Source: Halosimplex rubrum
GTDB taxonomy: Archaea; Halobacteriota; Halobacteria; Halobacteriales; Haloarculaceae
NCBI RefSeq assembly: GCF_013415885.1
Contig: NZ_CP058910.1
Coordinates: 248,001 to 312,000 of the forward strand
Length of the DNA: 64,000 nt
Direction: 5' to 3'
This document shows positions 17,588 to 25,050 of the stretch, piece by piece; within the stretch, counting starts at the first letter, position 1; every line of letters starts with the position of its first letter. The translations under genes and the position numbers were made by a program. Under the pieces are notes generated by a model. That model saw nothing but the letters and a program-made list of their open reading frames with translations, searched no databases and had not been told where the DNA came from.

Positions 17588-18238
17588 TTACTCCCAGGGG
17601 TGGCTTCCGGGTCGGTCGGGCCAGAGGGGGTACCAGTACTCCTTGTCCGGCTCGACGGTCAGCTCGCCGTCGAGGACGCTCTGGAGTTTGATCTCCGTCT
17701 GGTTGTGCCGGTCGTGGTCGCCCTCCGGCGCGAACGGGTAGTACTTCCCCCGGCGGAACGAGTACACCCAGTAGGCCAGCCGGTCGGCTCCGGCGGCATC
17801 GCCGCCTCCGTCTCGATGCCTGCCGGCATCGCGCTTCTCGAAGGCGAACAGCGCGGCGAGCAGTCGCGAGCCGTAGCCGCGCTCGATGAACTCGTCGGCG
17901 GCGAAGTGGACGCTCGTCACCAGGTCCTCGGGGTCGTCGTCCTCCAGCACGACCCACTCGTAGCCGTGGTCGTCGGTGGTGAACCGCGCGTTCGTCCCCG
18001 TCTCGACCTCGCCGGCTTCGAGGATCGCCTCGACGTTCTCGACGGCGTCCTCGAAGTCGGTGCTGTCGACCTCCGCGAAACAGAGGGCGGCCGCATCTGC
18101 CGGGACGAACCCCAGGTCGGCCTCCATCGTCATGTAGGCCGTGCTCATCCCGAACAGGTCCTCGGGGTCGGCGTCCCGCGTCGCGTCGGCCTCCGCTTTC
18201 ATCCCAAGCGCGGACTTCAGGCCGTCCAGCAGTCCCAT
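17588..18238 (-). CDS. pspAB: PspA-associated protein PspAB
   Basis: The 216-residue soluble acidic protein starts MGLLDGLKSALGMKAEADATRD and contains the PspAB-type features AALCFAEVDSTDFEDAVENV and YWVYSFRRGKYYPFAPEGDH. PspAB is found beside HtpX and PspA-type envelope-stress genes in archaea and actinobacteria. Here two htpX genes lie 1-3 kb away on the same strand, which supports the call. The role is presumed to be in membrane-stress handling; no biochemical activity is established. Confidence 0.82.
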   Translation of the reverse strand: MGLLDGLKSALGMKAEADATRDADPEDLFGMSTAYMTMEADLGFVPADAAALCFAEVDSTDFEDAVENVEAILEAGEVETGTNARFTTDDHGYEWVVLEDDDPEDLVTSVHFAADEFIERGYGSRLLAALFAFEKRDAGRHRDGGGDAAGADRLAYWVYSFRRGKYYPFAPEGDHDRHNQTEIKLQSVLDGELTVEPDKEYWYPLWPDRPGSHPWE

Positions 18239-18334
18239 GCCCGTCTCTTCGGCCGAGCGCGTAAAAGTCGCTTCCCTCCTTCGTCTGTCGAGCGAGCGCC
18301 CGCTCGCGCCTCGGGTCGAACGCGACGGCCGGCC

Positions 18335-19141
18335 TCACTCGTCCCAGGGCGCGCCCTCGAAGTCGATCTCCCGGTGGCCCCGATCCAGTTCCGCGATCCG
18401 ACTCAGGTCCTCCTCGTCGAGGTCCACGTCGTAGGCGCCCCAGTTGTCGCGGATGTGCTCGGCGCTGGTGGCCTTCGGAATGGCCGCCACGCCGTCCAGC
18501 GACAGGAACCACGCCAGGGTCACCTGGGGGACGCTCGCGTCGTGTTTCTCCGCGATGTCCTGCAACACGGAATCGTCGAGCACCTCCGTCCGAGCCAGCG
18601 GCGAGTAGGCGACGACGTGGTGGCCGTGCTCGGCGGCGTACTCGCGCAGTCGCTCCTGCTGGAGGTACGGGTGCATCTCGACCTGGTTCGCGTAAACCGG
18701 CGCGTCCAGCACCGTCCGGGCCTCGTCGAGGTGTTCGGGTTCGAAGTTCGAGACGCCGATATGGCGGATCGTCCCCTCGTCGTACAGTTGCTGGAACGCC
18801 GACAGCGTCCCCTCGGCGTCGTAGGCTTCGGTCGGCCAGTGGACGTACAGGAGATCGAGATAGTCGACGCCCAGTCGCTCCAGGCTCTCCTCGGTCGTCG
18901 CCAGCACGTCCTCGTGGGCGAGGTTGGCCGTGTCGACCTTCGTGGCGAGGAACAGTTCCTCGCGCGGTACGTCGGCTTCGGCGATGCCGCGACCGACGGC
19001 TTCCTCGTTCCCGTAGGCCTGTGCGGTGTCGACGTTCCGATAGCCGAGTTCCAGCGCCGTCCGGACGCTCTCGGCGCACTGCTCGGGGTCGGTGTTCTGC
19101 CAGGTGCCCAGTCCGAGTGCGTGCAGATCGAGTTCGCTCAT
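18335..19141 (-). CDS. Aldo/keto reductase
   Basis: The 268-residue NADPH-dependent oxidoreductase has the catalytic tetrad in family context: Asp and Tyr in DTAQAYGNE, Lys in LFLATKVDT, and His in LLYVHWPT. GVSNFEPEHLDEA and the NADP-binding end IPKATSAEHIRDNWGAYD are also present. It resembles 2,5-diketogluconate reductase-type AKRs acting on aldehydes or ketones. Its position between pspAB and htpX suggests detoxification of reactive carbonyls under stress, but this is only contextual. Confidence 0.9.
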   Translation of the reverse strand: MSELDLHALGLGTWQNTDPEQCAESVRTALELGYRNVDTAQAYGNEEAVGRGIAEADVPREELFLATKVDTANLAHEDVLATTEESLERLGVDYLDLLYVHWPTEAYDAEGTLSAFQQLYDEGTIRHIGVSNFEPEHLDEARTVLDAPVYANQVEMHPYLQQERLREYAAEHGHHVVAYSPLARTEVLDDSVLQDIAEKHDASVPQVTLAWFLSLDGVAAIPKATSAEHIRDNWGAYDVDLDEEDLSRIAELDRGHREIDFEGAPWDE

Positions 19142-19238
19142 AGCGTCCCCAACTTGGCTCGCAGGCCCCTAACGGCTGTGGAAGCGGTCGCGCTCTCCTG
19201 TGTGTGCCGCCGACGGGACATCGAACCGGCGCCGACGG

Positions 19239-20108
19239 CTACCGCTCCATCTCGGCCGCCAGCTCCCGCAGTTTCCGGATCCGCTTGTGCGTGGGCGGGT
19301 GGGTCCCCGGGAGCCCGAGCGACGGCGACGGGACGATACAGAAGGCGTTGAAGCCGGCCATCGAGCGCATGTCCTCGTCGGGCGGCTCCGAGAGGTCGTG
19401 CAACTCGGCCAGCGCTTCGGCGAGCGCGACCGGCTTGCCGGTGATCGCCACCGCGCCGCGGTCGGCGGCGTACTCGCGGTACCGCGAGAGGACGAGCGTC
19501 CCCGGCAGGCTCACCAGCAGGAGCGGGAGGCTCAGTACCGCCAGGAAGGCCGCGACGCCGAAGTAGCCCAGCAGGATGGCCTTCCCGTCCATGCCCTCCA
19601 GCGCCGTCGAGAGCATCGCAAGTGCGACCGTCGCCGGGAAGCCGGCCACGGTCAGCACCGACGAGTCGCCGTTCTTCACGTGGGCGAGTTCGTGGGCTAT
19701 CACGGCTTCCAGCTGCTCGTCGTCGAGTTCCTTCAGCAGGCCGAGCGTCACGCAGACGACGGTGCGGTTGCCGGTCCCGGCCGACATCGCGTTCGGTTCG
19801 TCGCTCGGGATCACGGCGACGGGCGGCCGCGGCAGGTCGGCCTGCCGGGAGAGCCGCTCGACGATGTCGAACAGTTCGGGGTGGTCCTCGCGGTCGATGG
19901 CGACCGCTCTCGTCGCGAGGTAGGCCAACCGGTCGGCCTCCAGTACGAGACCGCCGAGAACCGCCAGCAAGAGCCCGCAGACAACGAGCGCCCCGGCGGG
20001 CGGGAGGAGCCAGACCACCGGCCCGAGGAGGACGGCGTAGCCGAGGAGGGCGAGGGCCAACGCCATCGCCATCCGCCGGGTCAGGCGGCTGTCGATCTGC
20101 CAGTCCAT
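19239..20108 (-). CDS. htpX: HtpX-family M48 membrane zinc metalloprotease (copy 1)
   Basis: The 289-residue membrane protease has zinc motif HELAH at residues 139-143 (AVIAHELAHVKNGD), the distal Glu in YREYAADRGAVAITG, two hydrophobic segments at the N terminus (about 14-55) and two more around 145-195. HtpX proteins degrade misfolded membrane proteins with the active site facing the cytosol. It shares order and many motifs with the adjacent copy 2 but differs enough that the duplication is old. The two genes are 48 nt apart on the same strand. Confidence 0.92.
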   Translation of the reverse strand: MDWQIDSRLTRRMAMALALALLGYAVLLGPVVWLLPPAGALVVCGLLLAVLGGLVLEADRLAYLATRAVAIDREDHPELFDIVERLSRQADLPRPPVAVIPSDEPNAMSAGTGNRTVVCVTLGLLKELDDEQLEAVIAHELAHVKNGDSSVLTVAGFPATVALAMLSTALEGMDGKAILLGYFGVAAFLAVLSLPLLLVSLPGTLVLSRYREYAADRGAVAITGKPVALAEALAELHDLSEPPDEDMRSMAGFNAFCIVPSPSLGLPGTHPPTHKRIRKLRELAAEMER

Positions 20109-20156
20109 ACGAGACGTTCGCTCTCGCTGACTAATGAACCTTCGGTCGAACGCCGC

Positions 20157-21038
20157 TCAGGCGGATTCCATCTCGCCGGCCAGCTCCTGCAGGCGCTCGA
20201 CGCGGCGCTCGGTGGTCGGGTGCGTGCGGAAGAGGTTCGCGATGACGCCCGAACTGATGGGGACGATGAAGAAGGCGTTCATCTCCGACTGCTCGCGCAG
20301 GTCCTCCTTCGGGACGCGGTCCATGCGGTTGTCGATGGTCATCAGCGCGCTCGCGAGCGCGGCGGGCTTGCCGGTGATGGCGGCGCCGCCGCGGTCGGCG
20401 GCGTACTCGCGGTACCGCGAGAGCGCGCGGATGAGCAGGAACGAGACGACCCAGACGACCAGCGAGGCGACGATGGCGACGATGATACCGGCGCCGCCGC
20501 CCTGGCGGTCGCGGCCGCCGCCGCCGAACAGGAACCCCCACCGGAGGATGAACATCGCGATGGTCGCCAGGAACGACGCGATCGTCATCACCGCCACGTC
20601 GCGGTTCTTGACGTGCGCGAGCTCGTGAGCCATCACGCCCTCCAGTTCGTCCTGGTCGAGCGTTTGCAGGAGCCCCGTCGTCACCGCCACGGTCGCGTTC
20701 TTCTGGGAGCGCCCGGTCGCGAAGGCGTTGGGCGTCCGCGTGTCAGCGACCGCGACGGTCGGTTTCGGCAGGTCCGCCTGCTGGGAGAGCCGGCCGACCA
20801 TCCGGTGTAAGTCGGGATACTCCTCCTCGGAGACCTCCCGGGCGCCCATGCTCCGCAGCGCCAGTTTGTCGCTGAAGAAAAACTGTGCGATCAGGAAGAC
20901 GCTCATGAAGCCGACGATGAGCACGAACGACTGGTTCGTCCACAGCAACACCCCGAGGAAGGCGATGTACAGGGCGGCCAGGAGGAACATGGTGAAGAAC
21001 ATGCGCCCGCGGAGGCCCCAGTCCGTTTTCCACTCCAT
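20157..21038 (-). CDS. htpX: HtpX-family M48 membrane zinc metalloprotease (copy 2)
   Basis: The 293-residue protein starts at ATG 21038 (MEWKTDWGLRGRMFFTMF) with two N-terminal membrane segments, HELAHVKNRD at residues 138-147 and YREYAADRGGAAITGKP. A Gly/Arg-rich loop (FGGGGRDRQGGGAG) lies between the later membrane segments and is not found in copy 1. An AT-rich TATA-like patch (minus GATTGATATGG, about 21060-21070) stands about 27 nt upstream of the ATG. Two htpX paralogues in tandem are frequent in haloarchaea. Confidence 0.92.
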   Translation of the reverse strand: MEWKTDWGLRGRMFFTMFLLAALYIAFLGVLLWTNQSFVLIVGFMSVFLIAQFFFSDKLALRSMGAREVSEEEYPDLHRMVGRLSQQADLPKPTVAVADTRTPNAFATGRSQKNATVAVTTGLLQTLDQDELEGVMAHELAHVKNRDVAVMTIASFLATIAMFILRWGFLFGGGGRDRQGGGAGIIVAIVASLVVWVVSFLLIRALSRYREYAADRGGAAITGKPAALASALMTIDNRMDRVPKEDLREQSEMNAFFIVPISSGVIANLFRTHPTTERRVERLQELAGEMESA

Positions 21039-21200
21039 ACGGGAGATAGGGGGCGGACGCCATATCAATCGCTCGTGTCACTCCTCCACATCGCGGCTCG
21101 TCGGTGGCGATCCGTCACACTCTCTTCGGTAGCGGTCCGCACGGGTGGTGGAGTTATCGTAGAATTTGAAAGCGTCCGTGCAAACGCGTTCATGCACGGT

Positions 21201-21224
21201 CGACCGCACGACCGCGTGCGGTCG
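21201..21224. other. Perfect 10-bp hairpin between htpX and the PH-domain genes
   Basis: CGACCGCACG, a 4-nt ACCG loop and CGTGCGGTCG form a perfect inverted repeat in the 315-bp divergent gap 21039-21353. It is not followed by a T-run on either strand, so it is not a typical terminator; it could be an operator. The rest of the gap holds the htpX-side promoter and nothing coding that I can support. Confidence 0.4.
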
Positions 21225-21353
21225 TCCGAGCGATGTCTTCCAGATCCTACGATAGCGAGCCAGCATCCGCCGAGCGGCCGTCGGGAGCGAGGTGGTACCG
21301 CCGAATCGGCCGGCCCCGTAGTTTTATCCCGGCGAGCGTGCCACTCACGCGAT

Positions 21354-22004
21354 ATGACCGAGGAACACGAGTGGCTCTCGCTCGACCCGGACGAGTCGGT
21401 CGTCTGGACGGGGCAACCGCGCGTCTGGCGCATCGTCGGTACCGCCGCGGGGGCGGCGGTCCTGTCGATACTGGCCCTCGCGGGCGCCGTCTTCGTCACG
21501 ACACAGGTGACGCTCGACCCCGCCGACTTCCCGGCGAGTCCCGGTCTCGTGGTCTGGGCGGTCGCGGCGCTGGTCGTCGCCTCGCAGGTCGCGACCGTCG
21601 TCTGGGCGTATCTCACCGTCGAACACACCGACTACGTGCTGACCGACCGGCGGATCTACCTGAAGACGGGCGTGGTCTCGGAGACGGTCACGACCGTCGG
21701 CGTCGACCGCGTCCAGAACACGACGCTGCGCAAGGACGTGACCGGCAACCTCTTCGACTACGGCACCGTCGCCGTCTCGACCGCCGGCAGCGGCGGGGCG
21801 GATCTGGCGATTTCGGACCTGGACGACCCCGAGGCGTTCCGCGACGCGCTGCAGGAGCAGGTCCGCGCCGCCGACGAGCGCGGGACGGGCGAGGACGGCC
21901 CGGCGCCCGCCACCGGCGCGCTCGACGACGCGACCGTCGAGGCGCTGCTGGCGGAAGCGAGGCAGTTGCGTGCGGTCGCCGAGCGCATGGAGGAGAGCGC
22001 ATGA
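21354..22004 (+). CDS. PH (bPH2/YdbS-like) domain membrane protein 1
   Basis: The 216-residue protein has two membrane segments (residues 27-50 and 63-87) followed by a bPH2 domain with the family signature HTDYVLTDRRIYLKTGVVSE, VDRVQNTTLRKDVTGNLFDYG and VAVSTAGSGGADLAI. A helical C-terminal tail follows. bPH2 proteins are membrane-associated and of unknown mechanism. The stop overlaps the ATG of the next gene (ATGA), so the two are translationally coupled. It is divergent from the htpX pair. Confidence 0.85.
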   Translation: MTEEHEWLSLDPDESVVWTGQPRVWRIVGTAAGAAVLSILALAGAVFVTTQVTLDPADFPASPGLVVWAVAALVVASQVATVVWAYLTVEHTDYVLTDRRIYLKTGVVSETVTTVGVDRVQNTTLRKDVTGNLFDYGTVAVSTAGSGGADLAISDLDDPEAFRDALQEQVRAADERGTGEDGPAPATGALDDATVEALLAEARQLRAVAERMEESA

Positions 22005-22735
22005 GCGGCGATTCCGACGCGAGTGCCGAGAGAGCGACGGACGACTCGCTGACCGACCGCGCCGCGGCGGCGGCCGACTCGGACGTCTCGGAGTGGCTCT
22101 CCCTGGAGCCCGGCGAAGAGGTCGTCTGGGTCGGCGAGCCGACCAAACTGCGGATGGTCGGCACGCTCGTGACGGGCGTGGTCCTGATCCCCTTCCTCAT
22201 CGGGATCGTCATCCTCCTGTTCTCGCCGCTGTCGTACCTGGGGATCAAACACACCGATTACGTCGTCACGAACCGCTCGCTGTACGTCAAACAGGGGATC
22301 CTCAGCACCAACATCGAGAGCGTCGACCTCGACCGCATCCAGAACACGGAGTTCACCCAGTCCTTCTGGGGCACGCAGCTGGGATTCGGCACGATCGAGA
22401 TCAGCACCGCCGGGAGTTCCGGCGCCGACATCTCCTTCGACGACGTGGAGGACGCTCGCGACGTGCGCGAGGAGATCTCGCGGGTCCAGCGGGAGTTCGG
22501 CGGGGGCGGCGGCCGCGACGGAACCGGTGGGGGCAACGGCGACCGCTCGTCCGACGGGCGGGCCGCGAGCGCCGACCAGCTCGAGGAACTCGTCGCGGAG
22601 CTACGCGCGACCCGCGAGGCGCTCGAACGGGTCGAGGCGCGGATGAACGAGCGGTCCGACGGTCGATCCGACGACTCCCCGGGCGAGGCGACCGACGGCG
22701 CCGACGCGTTCACGTCGGACCGCGAGGGGAACTGA
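22001..22735 (+). CDS. PH (bPH2/YdbS-like) domain membrane protein 2
   Basis: The 244-residue paralogue of the upstream gene has a longer acidic N-terminal tail, EWLSLEPGEEVVWVGEP, one strong hydrophobic stretch (about 55-75) and the bPH2 signature HTDYVVTNRSLYVKQGILS, VDLDRIQNTEFTQSFWG. Its C-terminal tail has a Gly-rich linker (GGGGGRDGTGGGNG) and a predicted coiled coil (QLEELVAELRATREALERVE). Tandem bPH2 genes with unequal tails suggest a hetero-oligomer. The gene overlaps the upstream one by 4 nt. Confidence 0.85.
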   Translation: MSGDSDASAERATDDSLTDRAAAAADSDVSEWLSLEPGEEVVWVGEPTKLRMVGTLVTGVVLIPFLIGIVILLFSPLSYLGIKHTDYVVTNRSLYVKQGILSTNIESVDLDRIQNTEFTQSFWGTQLGFGTIEISTAGSSGADISFDDVEDARDVREEISRVQREFGGGGGRDGTGGGNGDRSSDGRAASADQLEELVAELRATREALERVEARMNERSDGRSDDSPGEATDGADAFTSDREGN

Positions 22736-22765
22736 GCGCGCGCCCTCGACACCCGGTCCGCCCCG

Positions 22766-23002
22766 CTACTCCCGCGAGAGCGTCGCCGAGACCTCCTCGA
22801 CGGGTTCGTCGCAGGACGAACAGGTCGACTTCTCCTCGGCGACGTAGACGGTCCCGCAGGCGGGGCACTCGAACAGGCCCGCCGTCGGTTCCGCGGTCGA
22901 CTCGCCGCCCTCGGCCGGGTCGTCGGTCGTCGCGGTGTCGCCGCCACCGGCGCGCTCGCGGGCGTCGCTCAGCACGGACCGCAGGCGGGTGGTCAGCGCC
23001 AT
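22766..23002 (-). CDS. Small zinc-ribbon protein
   Basis: The 78-residue protein has an N-terminal helix, an acidic linker and a C-terminal zinc ribbon CPACGTVYVAEEKSTCSSCD (C-x2-C ... C-x2-C). Proteins of this sort are abundant in Halobacteria and probably bind nucleic acid or protein. It converges on the PH-domain operon with a 30-nt gap. Confidence 0.75.
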   Translation of the reverse strand: MALTTRLRSVLSDARERAGGGDTATTDDPAEGGESTAEPTAGLFECPACGTVYVAEEKSTCSSCDEPVEEVSATLSRE

Positions 23003-23096
23003 TCGCGGACCACCCCTGTTCGCGTCCCGTCCTCGCAGCCCCGTACGCGCCAGTCGCGACTACCGGTCGTACTCGTCGGTTGCATCTATCCGACCT

Positions 23097-23112
23097 CGGG
23101 CGTAAACGCCCG
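23097..23112. other. Hairpin in the ilvE to zinc-ribbon gap
   Basis: CGGGCG-TAAA-CGCCCG forms a perfect 6-bp stem about 90 nt beyond the ilvE stop, next to an AT-rich patch (ccctaattgtttag). It could end the ilvE transcript or belong to the promoter of the zinc-ribbon gene; the sequence alone does not decide. Confidence 0.35.
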
Positions 23113-23203
23113 TGACAGTTACCCCTAATTGTTTAGCCACCCCCCATCGAAACCGAAATTTTCGGGACTGATAGCCGCTCTGTCTACCGATCCGGGACGG
23201 CAG

Positions 23204-24142
23204 TCAGACGTACGTGAACCAGTCGTCGTAGCCGTCCAGTCGGCCCTCGACGAGGTCGAAGAACTGGTCCTGAAGCTCGTCGGTGACCGGCCCCTTCGTG
23301 CCCTCGCCGATGACGTTGTCGTCGACGCTGCGGATGGGCGTGACCTCCGCGGCGGTGCCGGTGAAGAACAGTTCGTCGGCGGTGTACAGTTCGCCCCGGG
23401 AGATGGTGGCCTGGTCGTGGACAGTATAACCCATGTCGCGGGCGAGTTCGATCGCGGTGCGGCGGGTGATCCCGTCGAGGATGGACTCGGCGAGGCCGGG
23501 CGTGTAGATCTCGCCGTCCCGCACCAGAAAGAGGTTCTCGCCGGGCCCCTCGGCGACGTTGCCCTCCTTGTTGAGGACGATCGCCTCGGTGTAGCCGTTG
23601 CCCTTGGCCTCCTCGGTGGCGAGCATGGAGTTGACGTAGAGGCCGGTGGTCTTCATGTTCGTCGGGATCTGGCTGGAGGCGTGCTTGCGCCACGAGGAGA
23701 CCATCACGTCGACGCCGTTCTCGAGGGCGTCCTCGCCGAGATAGGCGCCCCACGGCCAGGCGCCGATGGCGACCGTCGTCGGGCAGTCGCCGGGGCTCAC
23801 GCCCAGCGAGTCGTAGCCGTAGAAGGCGATCGGCCGGATGTAACAGGAGTCCAACTCCTCGCGGCGGAGGAGTTCGACCGTCGCCTCGGTGAGTTCCTCG
23901 CGGTCGAAGGGGATGTCGAGATCGTAGGGCTTGCCGGACTGGTAGAACCGCTCCAGATGTTCTTCCCAGCGGAAGATCGCGGGGCCGTCGACCGTGTCGT
24001 AGCAGCGGACGCCCTCGAAGACCCCCGAGCCGTAGTGGAGGCCGTGGGTGAGGACGTGGATCTGTGCGTCGTCGAAGTCGACGAACTCGCCGTCCATCCA
24101 GAGTTCGTCGACGCCCTGGAACATCTCTGGGCGCTCGCTCAT
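23204..24142 (-). CDS. ilvE: Branched-chain amino acid aminotransferase
   Basis: The 312-residue fold-type IV PLP enzyme has the BCAT features: HYGSGVFEGVRCYDT, RFYQSGKPYDL, YIRPIAFYGY, the probable PLP lysine K164 in NMKTTGLYVNSML, and the signature EAIVLNKEGNVAEGPGENLF with GITRRTAIELAR. It carries out the last step of Val, Leu and Ile synthesis and the first step of their breakdown. A Shine-Dalgarno-like GGGAGGT lies about 10 nt upstream of ATG 24142, and a TATA-like CCTATAAAT lies about 35 nt upstream. Confidence 0.95.
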   Translation of the reverse strand: MSERPEMFQGVDELWMDGEFVDFDDAQIHVLTHGLHYGSGVFEGVRCYDTVDGPAIFRWEEHLERFYQSGKPYDLDIPFDREELTEATVELLRREELDSCYIRPIAFYGYDSLGVSPGDCPTTVAIGAWPWGAYLGEDALENGVDVMVSSWRKHASSQIPTNMKTTGLYVNSMLATEEAKGNGYTEAIVLNKEGNVAEGPGENLFLVRDGEIYTPGLAESILDGITRRTAIELARDMGYTVHDQATISRGELYTADELFFTGTAAEVTPIRSVDDNVIGEGTKGPVTDELQDQFFDLVEGRLDGYDDWFTYV

Positions 24143-24464
24143 GGGTCGTACCTCCCGGTGAGGGGCGCTCCCGATTTATAGGTTGTCAGTCGTCCGGCGT
24201 CGCGGCCGCGCGTGCTGACCATATCGAACGTTGCGACTCCGCTGGTAAGAGTGTTGACGGTCGCGTGCGAGCGCGTGACACAAACAGTCGCTGGGCCCTC
24301 GGGAGGGTTTTTCACCGAGAGCGCCCACCACTGTAGGAGACGATGACTGTCGAACGCAACCGGAGCGGTACTGACGGGACGCGACGCGCCCGCGACACGC
24401 GGCCGGCGCCCGCGGACGGACGGACCGGCGCCGTCTCGCCGATCGGAGTCGGGACGTGGTCGGC

Positions 24465-24950
24465 GTGAGCGACGGTTCCGGGCTCTCGATCGACGGGCCG
24501 GAGTCGCTCCGCGGGGCGTTGCTCATGCTCCTCGTGGGGCTCGCGATCACCGGCTACGGCGGCTACGACTACGTCCAGCAGTCCGAGGCGGTGCGGGACT
24601 CCGTCGAGGTGACGGCGACGGTCGAGGCGGTCGGCGTCGAGACGGCCTCCGCGAGGCGCGGCGTCGACTACGAGCCGACGGTCCGGTTCACCTACGAGTA
24701 CGAGGGGACGACCTACGAGAGTTCGAGCGTCTTCCCCGCGGCGATATCGCAGACCTACGGCACGGAGTCGGCGGCTCGCTCGGTCGTCGCCGAGTACGAG
24801 GAAGGGGCGACGACCACCGCCTACGTCGCGCCCGACCGGCCGGGCGACGCGTTCCTGCAGAACCGGACGACGAACACGCCGCTGATCGCCGCCGGGTTCG
24901 GGCTGTTCTTCGTCCTGGGCGGCGGGTGGTTCTCGCTGAAACACCTGTAG
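24465..24950 (+). CDS. DUF3592 domain membrane protein
   Basis: I chose GTG 24465 (VSDGSGLSIDGPESLRG...), giving 161 residues; GTG 24456 is an alternative. The protein has an N-terminal membrane segment (about 20-38), an extracytoplasmic DUF3592 beta domain (VEVTATVEAVGVETAS, PTVRFTYEYEGTTYESSSVF, TTAYVAPDRPGDAFL) and a C-terminal membrane segment ending FSLKHL. DUF3592 proteins occur in all domains with no known activity. The 320-bp gap to ilvE holds the ilvE promoter and a doubtful 41-codon frame. Confidence 0.8.
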   Translation: MSDGSGLSIDGPESLRGALLMLLVGLAITGYGGYDYVQQSEAVRDSVEVTATVEAVGVETASARRGVDYEPTVRFTYEYEGTTYESSSVFPAAISQTYGTESAARSVVAEYEEGATTTAYVAPDRPGDAFLQNRTTNTPLIAAGFGLFFVLGGGWFSLKHL

Positions 24951-25050
24951 GTGCTGGTTCCTCGCGGATCGCCGTCCCGGAGCGTCCCGGGTTTTCAGTT
25001 CTGACGCTCCTTCCCGTAGCTATTTCAGGATCGATCGCCAGAGAGACGGT

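Noticed and set aside
24343-24468. 41-codon frame just upstream of the DUF3592 gene, overlapping its GTG
   Set aside because: It has an ATG and a GTGA-type overlap, but the product is Arg/Pro-rich, unlike haloarchaeal proteins, and has no recognisable domain.
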